From positions 93,292 to 157,291 of the forward strand of contig NZ_JBAKHX010000008.1 of assembly GCF_036906915.1 (NCBI RefSeq): a DNA stretch of 64,000 nucleotides, in the 5' to 3' direction. Below, one piece after another: positions 7,024 to 13,798 of the stretch (within the stretch, counting starts at the first letter, position 1; each line of letters starts with the position of its first letter). The notes beneath the pieces are model-generated. The model saw nothing but the letters and a program-made list of their open reading frames with translations. It made no database searches and was not told where the DNA came from. This DNA comes from Phytohabitans sp036906915 (GTDB lineage: Bacteria; Actinomycetota; Actinomycetes; Mycobacteriales; Micromonosporaceae). Both the position numbers and the translations under genes were made by a program.

Positions 7024-8922
7024 ATGACACCCCAGTTGAAGCGTCGCCTCAAGACGCTCGGCATGGCCACCGTCGGAGTGACGGTGGCCCTATCAATGGC
7101 CGCACCGCCCGCGCTCGCCGCGGAACCAGAAGGTGTGATCCGCAACGCCGGCGGCGAGACCGCCGTCGCCAACAGCTACATCGTGGTATTCAAGGACTCC
7201 GCGGTGCGCGGCAGTGACGTGGCGAAGAGCGCCAAGGACCTGGCCGCGAAGCATGACGGTGCGGTGGCGCGCACCTACCGCTCCGCGGTACGCGGGTTCG
7301 AGGTCAAGGCCACCGCGAAACGCGCGGCGCAGATCGCCGCCAACCCCGCGGTCGCGTACGTCGAACAGAACCACAAGATGACGATCCAAGAGACCCAAAC
7401 GAACCCCCCGTCGTGGGGACTGGACCGCATCGACCAGCGCAACCTGCCGCTCAACAGGTCGTACACCTACCCGACCGCCGCCAGCTCGGTGCGCGCGTAC
7501 ATCATCGACACAGGCATCCGGATCAGCCACAACGACTTCGGCGGCCGCGCGGTCCACGGCTACGACGCCGTCGACGGCGACACCAACGCCGATGACTGCC
7601 AGGGCCACGGCACACACGTGGCCGGCACCGTAGGCGGCACCTCCTACGGCGTCGCCAAGGGCGTGCAGCTCGTCGCGGTACGCGTGCTGAACTGCTCCGG
7701 TGAGGGCACCACCGCCGGTGTGGTGGCCGGTGTCGACTGGGTCACCGCCAACGCCGTCAAGCCCGCCGTCGCCAACATGAGCCTCGGTGGCGGCGTCGAC
7801 TCCGCACTGGACAACGCGGTCCGCAACTCCATCAACACCGGAGGCATCACCTACGGCATCGCGTCCGGCAACGGCAACGCGCTCGGCGTCCGGCAGAACG
7901 CCTGCAACTACTCGCCGGCCCGGGTCGCCGAGGGCATCACCGTCGGAGCCACCCAGAACAACGACGCCGCCGCCAGCTTCTCCAACTACGGCAACTGCGT
8001 CGACATCCTGGCGCCCGGCGTGAACATCACCTCCGCCTGGTACAACAGCAACACCGCGACCAACACGATCAGCGGTACGTCGATGGCCACGCCTCACGTG
8101 GTCGGCGCGGCGGCGCTCACGCTCGCCGCGAACCCCTCGTACACCCCAGCCCAGGTCCGCGAATCCCTGGTCAGCGGCTCGACGGCGGGTGTCGTGACCA
8201 ATGTGGGCACCGGTACCCCCAACCAGCTGCTCCACGTGGCTAACACCACGACACCCCCGGCCAACAACTTCTCGATCGCAACCTCGCCAACCTCCGGCTC
8301 GGTCGCGGCGGGCAGCTCCGTCACCACGACCGTCAGCACGGCGACCACGTCGGGATCGGCGCAGTCGGTCACCTTCTCGGCCAGCGGCCTGCCGGCGGGC
8401 GTGACGGCGACGTTCAGCCCTACGTCCGTGACGTCGGGAGGCTCGTCGACCCTGACGCTCGCCACCTCGGCGTCGACGGCATCCGGCGCCTACACGATCA
8501 CGGTGACCGGCACCGGCGCGTCCGCGACCCGGACCGCCACGTACAGCCTGACCGTGACCGGCGGCAGCACAGGTAGCTGCACCGGCAGCAACGGCACCGA
8601 CGTCTCCATCCCGGACAACGGTGCCGCGGTCACCAGCTCGATCACCATCGCCGGCTGCGGCCGCGCACCATCGACCAGCTCGACGGTGGCCGTCAACATC
8701 GTCCACACGTACCGCGGTGACCTGGTCGTCGACCTGCTCGCCCCGGACGGCACCTCGTACCGGCTCAAGAACAACAGCGCGACCGACAGCACCGACAACG
8801 TCAACGCGACGTACACGGCGAACCTGTCGAGCGAGGCTGCCAACGGCACCTGGCGCCTGAGGGTGCAGGATGTCTACTCGATCGACACCGGCCACATCAA
8901 CACCTGGACGCTGACGCTCTAG
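7024..8922 (+). CDS. Secreted subtilisin-like serine protease (S8) with P-domain
   Basis: 632 aa, extracellular. Signal peptide at 1-33 (cleavage near ALAAEP), an inhibitor-I9 propeptide at about 48-125 (SYIVVFKDSAV...AYVEQNHKM), then a proteinase-K-type S8 catalytic domain with Asp162 (IDTGI), His195 (GHGTHVAG) and Ser353 (GTSMATPH), all intact. After about residue 415 comes a Thr/Ser-rich immunoglobulin-like region, and from about 520 a proprotein-convertase P-domain (HTYRGDLVVDLLAPDG... NGTWRLRVQD). GGGGAGGAG precedes ATG 7024. Probably a secreted general protease released after propeptide cleavage. Confidence 0.96.
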   Translation: MTPQLKRRLKTLGMATVGVTVALSMAAPPALAAEPEGVIRNAGGETAVANSYIVVFKDSAVRGSDVAKSAKDLAAKHDGAVARTYRSAVRGFEVKATAKRAAQIAANPAVAYVEQNHKMTIQETQTNPPSWGLDRIDQRNLPLNRSYTYPTAASSVRAYIIDTGIRISHNDFGGRAVHGYDAVDGDTNADDCQGHGTHVAGTVGGTSYGVAKGVQLVAVRVLNCSGEGTTAGVVAGVDWVTANAVKPAVANMSLGGGVDSALDNAVRNSINTGGITYGIASGNGNALGVRQNACNYSPARVAEGITVGATQNNDAAASFSNYGNCVDILAPGVNITSAWYNSNTATNTISGTSMATPHVVGAAALTLAANPSYTPAQVRESLVSGSTAGVVTNVGTGTPNQLLHVANTTTPPANNFSIATSPTSGSVAAGSSVTTTVSTATTSGSAQSVTFSASGLPAGVTATFSPTSVTSGGSSTLTLATSASTASGAYTITVTGTGASATRTATYSLTVTGGSTGSCTGSNGTDVSIPDNGAAVTSSITIAGCGRAPSTSSTVAVNIVHTYRGDLVVDLLAPDGTSYRLKNNSATDSTDNVNATYTANLSSEAANGTWRLRVQDVYSIDTGHINTWTLTL

Positions 8923-8956
8923 CCAGCCCACAGGCCCGACCTGGGGAGGGTCGGCT

Positions 8957-8989
8957 GAGGCCCCGGCGCACGTGCGGCGCCGGGGCCTC
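8957..8989. terminator. Bidirectional hairpin between protease and oxidoreductase
   Basis: Perfect 13-bp stem (GAGGCCCCGGCGC and its complement) with a 7-nt loop. It lies between two convergent genes and overlaps the last codon and stop of the oxidoreductase. Confidence 0.85.
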
Positions 8990-9917
8990 ACTCTGCCAGC
9001 AGTACCACCTTGCCGAGGTGCTCGCTCGCCTCCACGATCCGATGCGCCTCCGCCGCCTGCGACATGGGCAGCCGCCGGTCGATCACGGGCTTGATCGCCC
9101 CGGACTCGATCAGCGGCCAGACCTCGTCGCGTACGCCCCGTACGATGGCGGCCTTTTCGTCATGGGGTCGCGACCGCAACATCGACCCGTAGATCGTGCC
9201 CCGCTTGGCCATCAGGCCCGCGAGGTTGAGCTCGCCCTTGCGCCCACCCTGCAGCCCGATCACGACGATCCGGCCGTGCCGGGCGAGGGCGTCCAAGTTC
9301 CGATCGAGGTAGGCGCCGCCGATGATGTCGAGGATGACGTCTGCTTTGACCTCGGCGGCGAAGTCCTGCTCGGTGTAGTCGATCGTCTCGTGCGCGCCAA
9401 GATCCTTGAGCGCCGCGTGCTTCGACCGCCGTGCGGTGGTGACGACATGCGCGCCCAGCGCCGCTCCAAACTGGATCGCGAACGTCCCGATCCCGCTGCC
9501 GCCACCATGCACGAGCAGGGTCTCACCCCTCTGCAGGCCGGCGATCTGGACAAGGTTCGACCAGACGGTGCACGCGACCTCAGGCATCGTGGCAGCCTCC
9601 TCGACCGTGAGGTTGCGTGGAATGGGCAGCGTGTGAGCTTCGGGCACGGCCACGAGCTCGGCGTAGCCACCGCCGGCCAGGAGCGCGCAGACCGGGGCGT
9701 TGGTCGCGGCGATCACGCCGCTGCACTCAAGCCCCGGGTACTGGGACGAGCCCGGCGGCGGCGAGTAGTTCCCTTGTCTCTGGAGGATGTCCGCCCTGTT
9801 CACGGCGCTGGCCCTGACCTTGACGAGCACCTCGCCCGGGCCGGCCTCGGGATCCGGCACCTCCACCCACTCCAACACCTCCGGCCCACCGGGCCGTGTG
9901 ACCGTGACCGCACGCAT
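8988..9917 (-). CDS. Zinc-independent NAD(P)H:quinone oxidoreductase (MDR family)
   Basis: 309 aa. Medium-chain dehydrogenase of the QOR/PIG3 type: the catalytic N-terminal half has VRASAVNRADILQRQGNY, and the Rossmann half has the dinucleotide motif VHGGGSGIGTFAIQ. The zinc-binding cysteines of alcohol dehydrogenases are absent. Predicted to reduce quinones with NADPH in the cytosol. ATG 9917 (MRAVTVTRPGG) is chosen because the longer open frame upstream translates a dispersed repeat element and lacks homology to the family. The gene converges on the protease gene. Confidence 0.93.
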   Translation of the reverse strand: MRAVTVTRPGGPEVLEWVEVPDPEAGPGEVLVKVRASAVNRADILQRQGNYSPPPGSSQYPGLECSGVIAATNAPVCALLAGGGYAELVAVPEAHTLPIPRNLTVEEAATMPEVACTVWSNLVQIAGLQRGETLLVHGGGSGIGTFAIQFGAALGAHVVTTARRSKHAALKDLGAHETIDYTEQDFAAEVKADVILDIIGGAYLDRNLDALARHGRIVVIGLQGGRKGELNLAGLMAKRGTIYGSMLRSRPHDEKAAIVRGVRDEVWPLIESGAIKPVIDRRLPMSQAAEAHRIVEASEHLGKVVLLAE

Positions 9918-9951
9918 GCGTCCGATTGTCGCCGACTCCCCGCCTCTTCGC

Positions 9952-10029
9952 CGATCAAGGGCAAACGCACGTGGTTTGATCTCTCTTTCACGAGCGTTTG
10001 CCCTTGATCGATGGATTAGTCCTCGATCG
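9952..10029 (+). repeat. Dispersed 78-bp palindromic element, copy 1
   Basis: A 59-bp palindrome (9952-10010) with 17-bp perfect outer arms CGATCAAGGGCAAACGC / GCGTTTGCCCTTGATCG, then a 9-nt spacer and TCCTCGATCG (10020-10029). The same architecture and length recur at 12478-12555 (opposite orientation) and 52868-52945. This copy lies between the oxidoreductase start and tRNA-Ser(UGA). Confidence 0.85.
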
Positions 10030-10087
10030 GCGGACCGGTGGCGGGCCATGGCACACTAGGCACGGCTGCCGCTTCGGCGGCGGCCAC

Positions 10088-10176
10088 GGAGGGTTCGCCT
10101 AGTGGCCGATGGCGGCGGTCTTGAAAACCGCTAGGGCGTTTGCGCGTCCTCGTGGGTTCGAATCCCACACCCTCCG
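10088..10176 (+). tRNA. tRNA-Ser (anticodon UGA)
   Basis: 89 nt with a long class-II variable arm. The acceptor stem GGAGGGT pairs with ACCCTCC, and the anticodon stem GCGGT/ACCGC encloses the loop CTTGAAA (anticodon TGA). The T-arm is GTGGGTTCGAATCCCAC, the discriminator is G, and no CCA is encoded. Decodes UCA (and other UCN by wobble). Confidence 0.96.
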
Positions 10177-10397
10177 CCCTCAAAAGCAGAAAATCCCCTC
10201 TGACCTGCGGATACGCGGACGAGTGGGGCAGAGCGCGGTGAGCCGTTCGCTGCCGACAACTGTGGGCCGAGCCGATGAGTCAGGGTCGTGCTGGATAGGG
10301 CGCTATCCGTCCGCGCCGGACGAACCACGTGACGCCCACGACGACGGTGCCGACCGCCGCTGCCATGCCATGGACGGTAAGACACTCCACTCACCCC

Positions 10398-10419
10398 GCT
10401 CCATTTCTAGAAGTGGAGC
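10398..10419. terminator. Hairpin at the 3' end of the FG-GAP gene
   Basis: Inverted repeat GCTCCATTT-CTAG-AAGTGGAGC with one wobble pair, overlapping the TAG stop of the reverse-strand FG-GAP gene. It could terminate that transcript. The stretch 10177-10397 shows nothing else convincing. Confidence 0.45.
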
Positions 10420-11879
10420 AGGGTGCGACCAAGGTGGTAGACGGAGAAGCGGTGCCTGGGGACCGCCGAGCCCGCCATTATCGGCCCGGTCGTCAGAGCG
10501 CCCTGCCATGCCACCTTCGTTCCGCGCGGGGCCGGCTTGTTGGTGGCGGGGACGAGCCAGGTGAGGGTTCCGGGCTCCAGCCCGGGGCCGTCCGTCGGCG
10601 ACCCGATCACGACGTCGAGTGCGCCGACCCCGTCCAGGTTGAGAACGGTGATCGCCTGGCCGAACTGGTCGAAGGGCTGCGGCTTGCGTGAATCGGGCGT
10701 GTATGGACGGCGTCGCGTCGGATAGTCGATGCCGGTTGCCTGGGTGAACATTTGCGAGCCCGCGCCGGTTGGGCCGGACCGCGTGCCAGGCAGGAGGAAA
10801 ACGGCGCCGGCGAGTTCAGCGTTTCCGATCGTCTTGCCCGCGTCGCCGACCAGCAGGTCGGCCAGCCCGTCACCGGTCACGTCGCCGGTCGCGATGGCGT
10901 TGCCGAAGCTGGATATGCGCCAATCGTCTGGGTGGCCGACCGTGGAGGCGGAGATGACGCGGTGCCCGGTCGTGGTCAGGCCGCTGGCGGTGCCGGGCAG
11001 GTAGACGACCAGGCCGCTGTGGCTGCGCGGGGTGGGCACCAGGACGTCGCCGCGACGGTCACCGTTGAGGTCGGAGATCAGCAGTTGCTCACCGAGTACG
11101 CCCGCGGCGACGTCACGCGCTCCGCCGATGAAGGTGGCGTTGCTGGTTGAGAGGCCGTTGGCGGACCCGACGAGGAGGGTCACGCTGCCGTCTTCCTGAT
11201 GGGGCCAGAGGACGCCTTCGCCGGGGGCGCCGACGGCCAGGTCGGCGTAGCCGTCGCCGGTGACGTCGCCGATCGCCACCGACTCGCCGAACCGGTCGTC
11301 CTCCTCGCTGGTCTCCGGTACACCTGGGGTGTCCTGTGTGATCACGACGGCGGTGGACGTGACGATGCCGTTCGCACCGCCGTAGAGGACGGTGACCGCG
11401 CCGGCGCCGACCGATGCGGCATTGTCGCCGACCGCGAGGTCGTCGTACCCGTCCTTGTTGATGTCGCCGGCGGCGATGGCGTTGCCGTCCACCGCGAATT
11501 GCTGCGCGCTGGCAGCGAGCAGGCCGTTAGGGCTGCCGAAGAGCACACGGACACCGTTGTAGACGACGGCCAGGTCGGCGTATCCGTCGCCGTTGAAATT
11601 GCCAGCCGTCGGCCTGCCCAGATACGGAAGGCCGGTGTTGCCTGGCGTCAGAACGTCCAGAGTGGACCGGCTGGAGTAGTCGATGATGTAACCGCCGCCG
11701 CTGGGCGTTCCAGCGGGCGCGTCCTGGTCCGCGAACGTCTGGGCGCCCGCCACGAGGTCGTCGAGGCCGTCGCCGTCGAAGTCGAACCGGGACACGGGCT
11801 GGACGGCTGCGGACGATGCGGATGCCGGATACAGCACGGCAACCAAAGCCACGACGCCAGCGACGACAACGCGAAGCAT
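10407..11879 (-). CDS. Secreted FG-GAP repeat (integrin-like beta-propeller) protein 1
   Basis: 490 aa. Signal peptide (MLRVVVAGVVALVAVLYPASASS), then seven FG-GAP/VCBS repeats, each with a calcium-binding DxDGDGxxDL-type loop (FDFDGDGLDDLVAGA, NFNGDGYADLAVV, DINKDGYDDLAVGD, DVTGDGYADLAVGAP, DLNGDRRGDVLVP, DVTGDGLADLLVGD, NLDGVGALDVVIGSP). This predicts a seven-bladed extracellular propeller, with no fused enzyme. The C-terminus ends YHLGRTLLHF, recalling the GHTLLHR end of a paralogue at 19996-21633. ATG 11879 is chosen because the signal peptide begins there. Likely role: adhesion or ligand binding outside the cell. Confidence 0.9.
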   Translation of the reverse strand: MLRVVVAGVVALVAVLYPASASSAAVQPVSRFDFDGDGLDDLVAGAQTFADQDAPAGTPSGGGYIIDYSSRSTLDVLTPGNTGLPYLGRPTAGNFNGDGYADLAVVYNGVRVLFGSPNGLLAASAQQFAVDGNAIAAGDINKDGYDDLAVGDNAASVGAGAVTVLYGGANGIVTSTAVVITQDTPGVPETSEEDDRFGESVAIGDVTGDGYADLAVGAPGEGVLWPHQEDGSVTLLVGSANGLSTSNATFIGGARDVAAGVLGEQLLISDLNGDRRGDVLVPTPRSHSGLVVYLPGTASGLTTTGHRVISASTVGHPDDWRISSFGNAIATGDVTGDGLADLLVGDAGKTIGNAELAGAVFLLPGTRSGPTGAGSQMFTQATGIDYPTRRRPYTPDSRKPQPFDQFGQAITVLNLDGVGALDVVIGSPTDGPGLEPGTLTWLVPATNKPAPRGTKVAWQGALTTGPIMAGSAVPRHRFSVYHLGRTLLHF

Positions 11880-11942
11880 TTTCGGAAGGATACGGCAGAA
11901 CGTCCCGCCGCGAAGTCCGGGACCAGGTGCAAGGATGGCGGA

Positions 11943-12470
11943 ATGAGTCTCGATCGTCCTATTGCGCCGGATCCGTACGACCTGCTGCCGCCCGTGCCGT
12001 CGTTCACCCTCACGAGCGACGATGTTCAAGACGGCAAGCCGCTCGACTCCGCGTTCGCGCACGACAGCGTCGGTGGCCAGAATCTCTCACCGCACCTGGC
12101 CTGGTCGGGCTTCCCGGCGCAGACCCGCGGTTTCGTGGTGACCTGCTACGACCCCGACGCGCCGACGGGCAGCGGGTTCTGGCACTGGACCCTGGTCAAC
12201 CTGCCCGCCTCGGTTACCGAGCTGGAGCGCGGTGCGGGCGCGAGCGATGTGCACGGCGGGTTCCACGTCCGCAACGACTACGGCACGCGAGCCTACGGCG
12301 GAAGCGCGCCGCCCTCCGGCGACCGGCCGCACCGGTACGTCTTCGCGGTGCACGCCATCGACGTCGACCAGCTGGATGTCAACCCGGACGTCTCGCCCGC
12401 GGTGGTCGGCTTCCACCTGGCCTTCCACACCCTGGCCCGGGCAACCCTGCGGGCTACCTACCAAACCTGA
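11943..12470 (+). CDS. YbhB/YbcL-family PEBP (Raf-kinase-inhibitor-like) protein
   Basis: 175 aa. Phosphatidylethanolamine-binding-protein fold with the conserved CYDPDAPTGSGFWHWTLVNLP motif (residues about 68-88, shown in parts CYDPDAPTGSGFWHW and TLVNLP) and the later GDRPHRYVFAVHAID pocket motif. The family binds anions or phospholipid headgroups; the physiological role in bacteria is unclear. ATG 11943 follows AAGGA at a good distance, although the frame stays open far upstream across the antisense of the FG-GAP gene. Starts 63 bp from the divergent FG-GAP gene. Confidence 0.93.
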   Translation: MSLDRPIAPDPYDLLPPVPSFTLTSDDVQDGKPLDSAFAHDSVGGQNLSPHLAWSGFPAQTRGFVVTCYDPDAPTGSGFWHWTLVNLPASVTELERGAGASDVHGGFHVRNDYGTRAYGGSAPPSGDRPHRYVFAVHAIDVDQLDVNPDVSPAVVGFHLAFHTLARATLRATYQT

Positions 12471-12477
12471 GCGACGT

Positions 12478-12555
12478 CGATCAAGGGCAGTCGCATCGAT
12501 CAAGGGCAAACGCACGCGGAAAGGAGATCAAAGCACGTGCATTTGCCCTTGATCG
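12478..12555 (-). repeat. Dispersed 78-bp palindromic element, copy 2 (inverted)
   Basis: 59-bp palindrome at 12497-12555 (17-bp arms, one mismatch), with the 10-nt half-motif (CCCTTGATCG when read on the minus strand) at 12478-12487 across a 9-nt spacer. Orientation is opposite to copies 1 and 3 by both centre sequence and flank. It lies between the convergent PEBP and ferric reductase genes. Confidence 0.85.
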
Positions 12556-12590
12556 ACGAAAGGGAGCGCGCCCGGCGGAGGCGGAGGGGC

Positions 12591-12626
12591 GCGGCCGGAG
12601 GGGGCCGGAGGGGGCCGGAGGGGGCG
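12591..12626. repeat. Short 10-bp tandem repeat
   Basis: Three to four tandem units of GGGGCCGGAG in the spacer between copy 2 of the palindromic element and the ferric reductase stop codon. Possibly length-variable between strains. Confidence 0.6.
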
Positions 12627-12637
12627 CGGCCGGCGGG

Positions 12638-13441
12638 CTAGCGCGGGGAGATGCAGCAGCCGGCGCAGATCTTGGGGTTTGGCAATGTGAAGGCTAGGCA
12701 GCAGGTCTTGCGCTGCACTGTCGGCTCGCCGGTCGGCCCTGGCACCAGCTCGATCAAGTCGTCGATGCCCAGTGCGGTCAGCAGGGTGCCGGTGTGTTCG
12801 ACGGTGGAACCGGGGAGCACATCCGCCGCCCGCAGGATCGCGTGCGCGATCCCCGAGCTCACCGAGCCGAGCAGCGTGCGGTGCCCCAGGCGGACGTGGG
12901 CGTGGATGGCGTCGAGCATGGGCGTGAGGTGCGCGTCGAGCAGCGACTCGCGCAGCGACGCGAGCAGGGCGGCCTCGTCGGTGACCACCCGCACCTCCGG
13001 CAGGCCGGCGAGGGCGAGCGGGTCGGACGGCAGCACCGCCACCGGGATCGATCGGCGCAGGCCCACCGTCAACAACGGCCCCCGATCGAGTCTGACCTGC
13101 ACGTTGGCCGGGTCGAGCAGGGGGACGCGCCGCGCCGAGGCCCAGCCGAGCACGGCTGGCAGGGCCAGCCAGTAAGTGTAGGACTTCCAGGCCAGCGCGG
13201 CGGCCGCGTGTGGCGATGCTTGCCAGCGCCGCTTGGCGGCTTCGAGTAGGTCGCCGAGCCGGGCGCCGCTGGTCAGTTCCGTGGCCGGCATCCAGCCGGC
13301 GTGGCCCGGAATGGGGTAAGGCACGACCAGGCCGGGCGCGAGCCCTGGCAGGTCGTCGGTGCCGAACATGGATCGCAGCGTCATGGTGATCGGCGCCAGC
13401 GGGTCGATGGCATGGATGCGGTGGGGGACGGCGGTGGTCAC
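12638..13441 (-). CDS. FhuF-like (2Fe-2S) ferric siderophore reductase
   Basis: 267 aa. The C-terminus carries the cysteine cluster of FhuF-type ferric iron reductases, CC-x10-C-x2-CC (Cys247, 248, 259, 262, 263), which ligates a 2Fe-2S centre. The preceding domain is soluble and mostly helical, with WKSYTYWLALPAVLGWA near the middle. It would reduce ferric siderophores in the cytosol to release iron. GTG 13441 is chosen: GGAG lies about ten bases upstream and the open frame beyond is arginine-rich. A near-consensus iron box sits at 13571-13589, so DtxR/IdeR repression by iron is likely. Confidence 0.88.
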   Translation of the reverse strand: MTTAVPHRIHAIDPLAPITMTLRSMFGTDDLPGLAPGLVVPYPIPGHAGWMPATELTSGARLGDLLEAAKRRWQASPHAAAALAWKSYTYWLALPAVLGWASARRVPLLDPANVQVRLDRGPLLTVGLRRSIPVAVLPSDPLALAGLPEVRVVTDEAALLASLRESLLDAHLTPMLDAIHAHVRLGHRTLLGSVSSGIAHAILRAADVLPGSTVEHTGTLLTALGIDDLIELVPGPTGEPTVQRKTCCLAFTLPNPKICAGCCISPR

Positions 13442-13798
13442 TCTGCGTCGTCTCCGGTGTGAAGATCGGTGCGCGCGTGACCGCTGGCGGTGCACCAGGT
13501 CTGTCGCCGTATCACCGATGCCACCCGACAATTCCCTCCGATCCAGGACTGACGGCCAACCTTAGCTTACTAAGGCAAGGCTAACCAAGGAATGGAGCAA
13601 TCCTGTCTCATGTGTCACTCACGGTATCTGTGGTTACTGAGCGTGTTACCCGGATCCGCCAAGTCGAATCACTACATAGAGTGATGTCCGAGTAACGCCC
13701 GGTCGAGTTTGTCAAGGCTTTTGTCGGGAACGCGGCACTCCTCGTGAGCATGGCGAGTCGGAAAGGAGACTGAAAATCCCGGCCCTCAGGGACCCAGC
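13442..13798. other. 357-bp divergent regulatory region
   Basis: Between the ferric reductase and the HTH-deformylase gene. Besides the iron box at 13571-13589, the segment 13600-13720 is AT-richer than its surroundings, which would suit promoters. I see no gene or RNA here. Confidence 0.6.
13571..13589. promoter_or_regulatory. DtxR/IdeR-type iron box
   Basis: TAAGGCAAGGCTAACCAAG matches 16 of 19 positions of the actinobacterial iron-box consensus TWAGGTWAGSCTWACCTWA. It lies 130 bp upstream of the ferric reductase start and about 210 bp from the divergent HTH-deformylase gene. Known family logic: iron-loaded DtxR/IdeR represses iron-uptake genes. Occupancy is inferred. Confidence 0.75.

Noticed and set aside
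6479..7030. 183-codon reverse frame opposite the 118-aa gene
   Set aside because: Overlaps the protease ribosome-binding region and has shadow-like composition; the plus frame looks more protein-like.
7093..8991. 632-codon open frame antisense to the subtilisin gene
   Set aside because: Mirror of the real gene caused by strong third-position GC bias; Arg/Gly/Asp-rich, no domain, no ribosome-binding site.
10293..10308. GGATAG-GGCG-CTATCC hairpin between tRNA-Ser(UGA) and FG-GAP gene 1
   Set aside because: Six-bp arms only, with no positional support as a terminator or operator.
10131..10394. 87-codon reverse frame ending GCGIRTHEDAQTP
   Set aside because: A familiar spurious protein produced by translating the antisense of a tRNA-Ser gene.
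11199..11942. Long in-frame extension upstream of the PEBP gene
   Set aside because: It is the antisense of the FG-GAP gene; ATG 11943 has its own ribosome-binding site and matches the family length.
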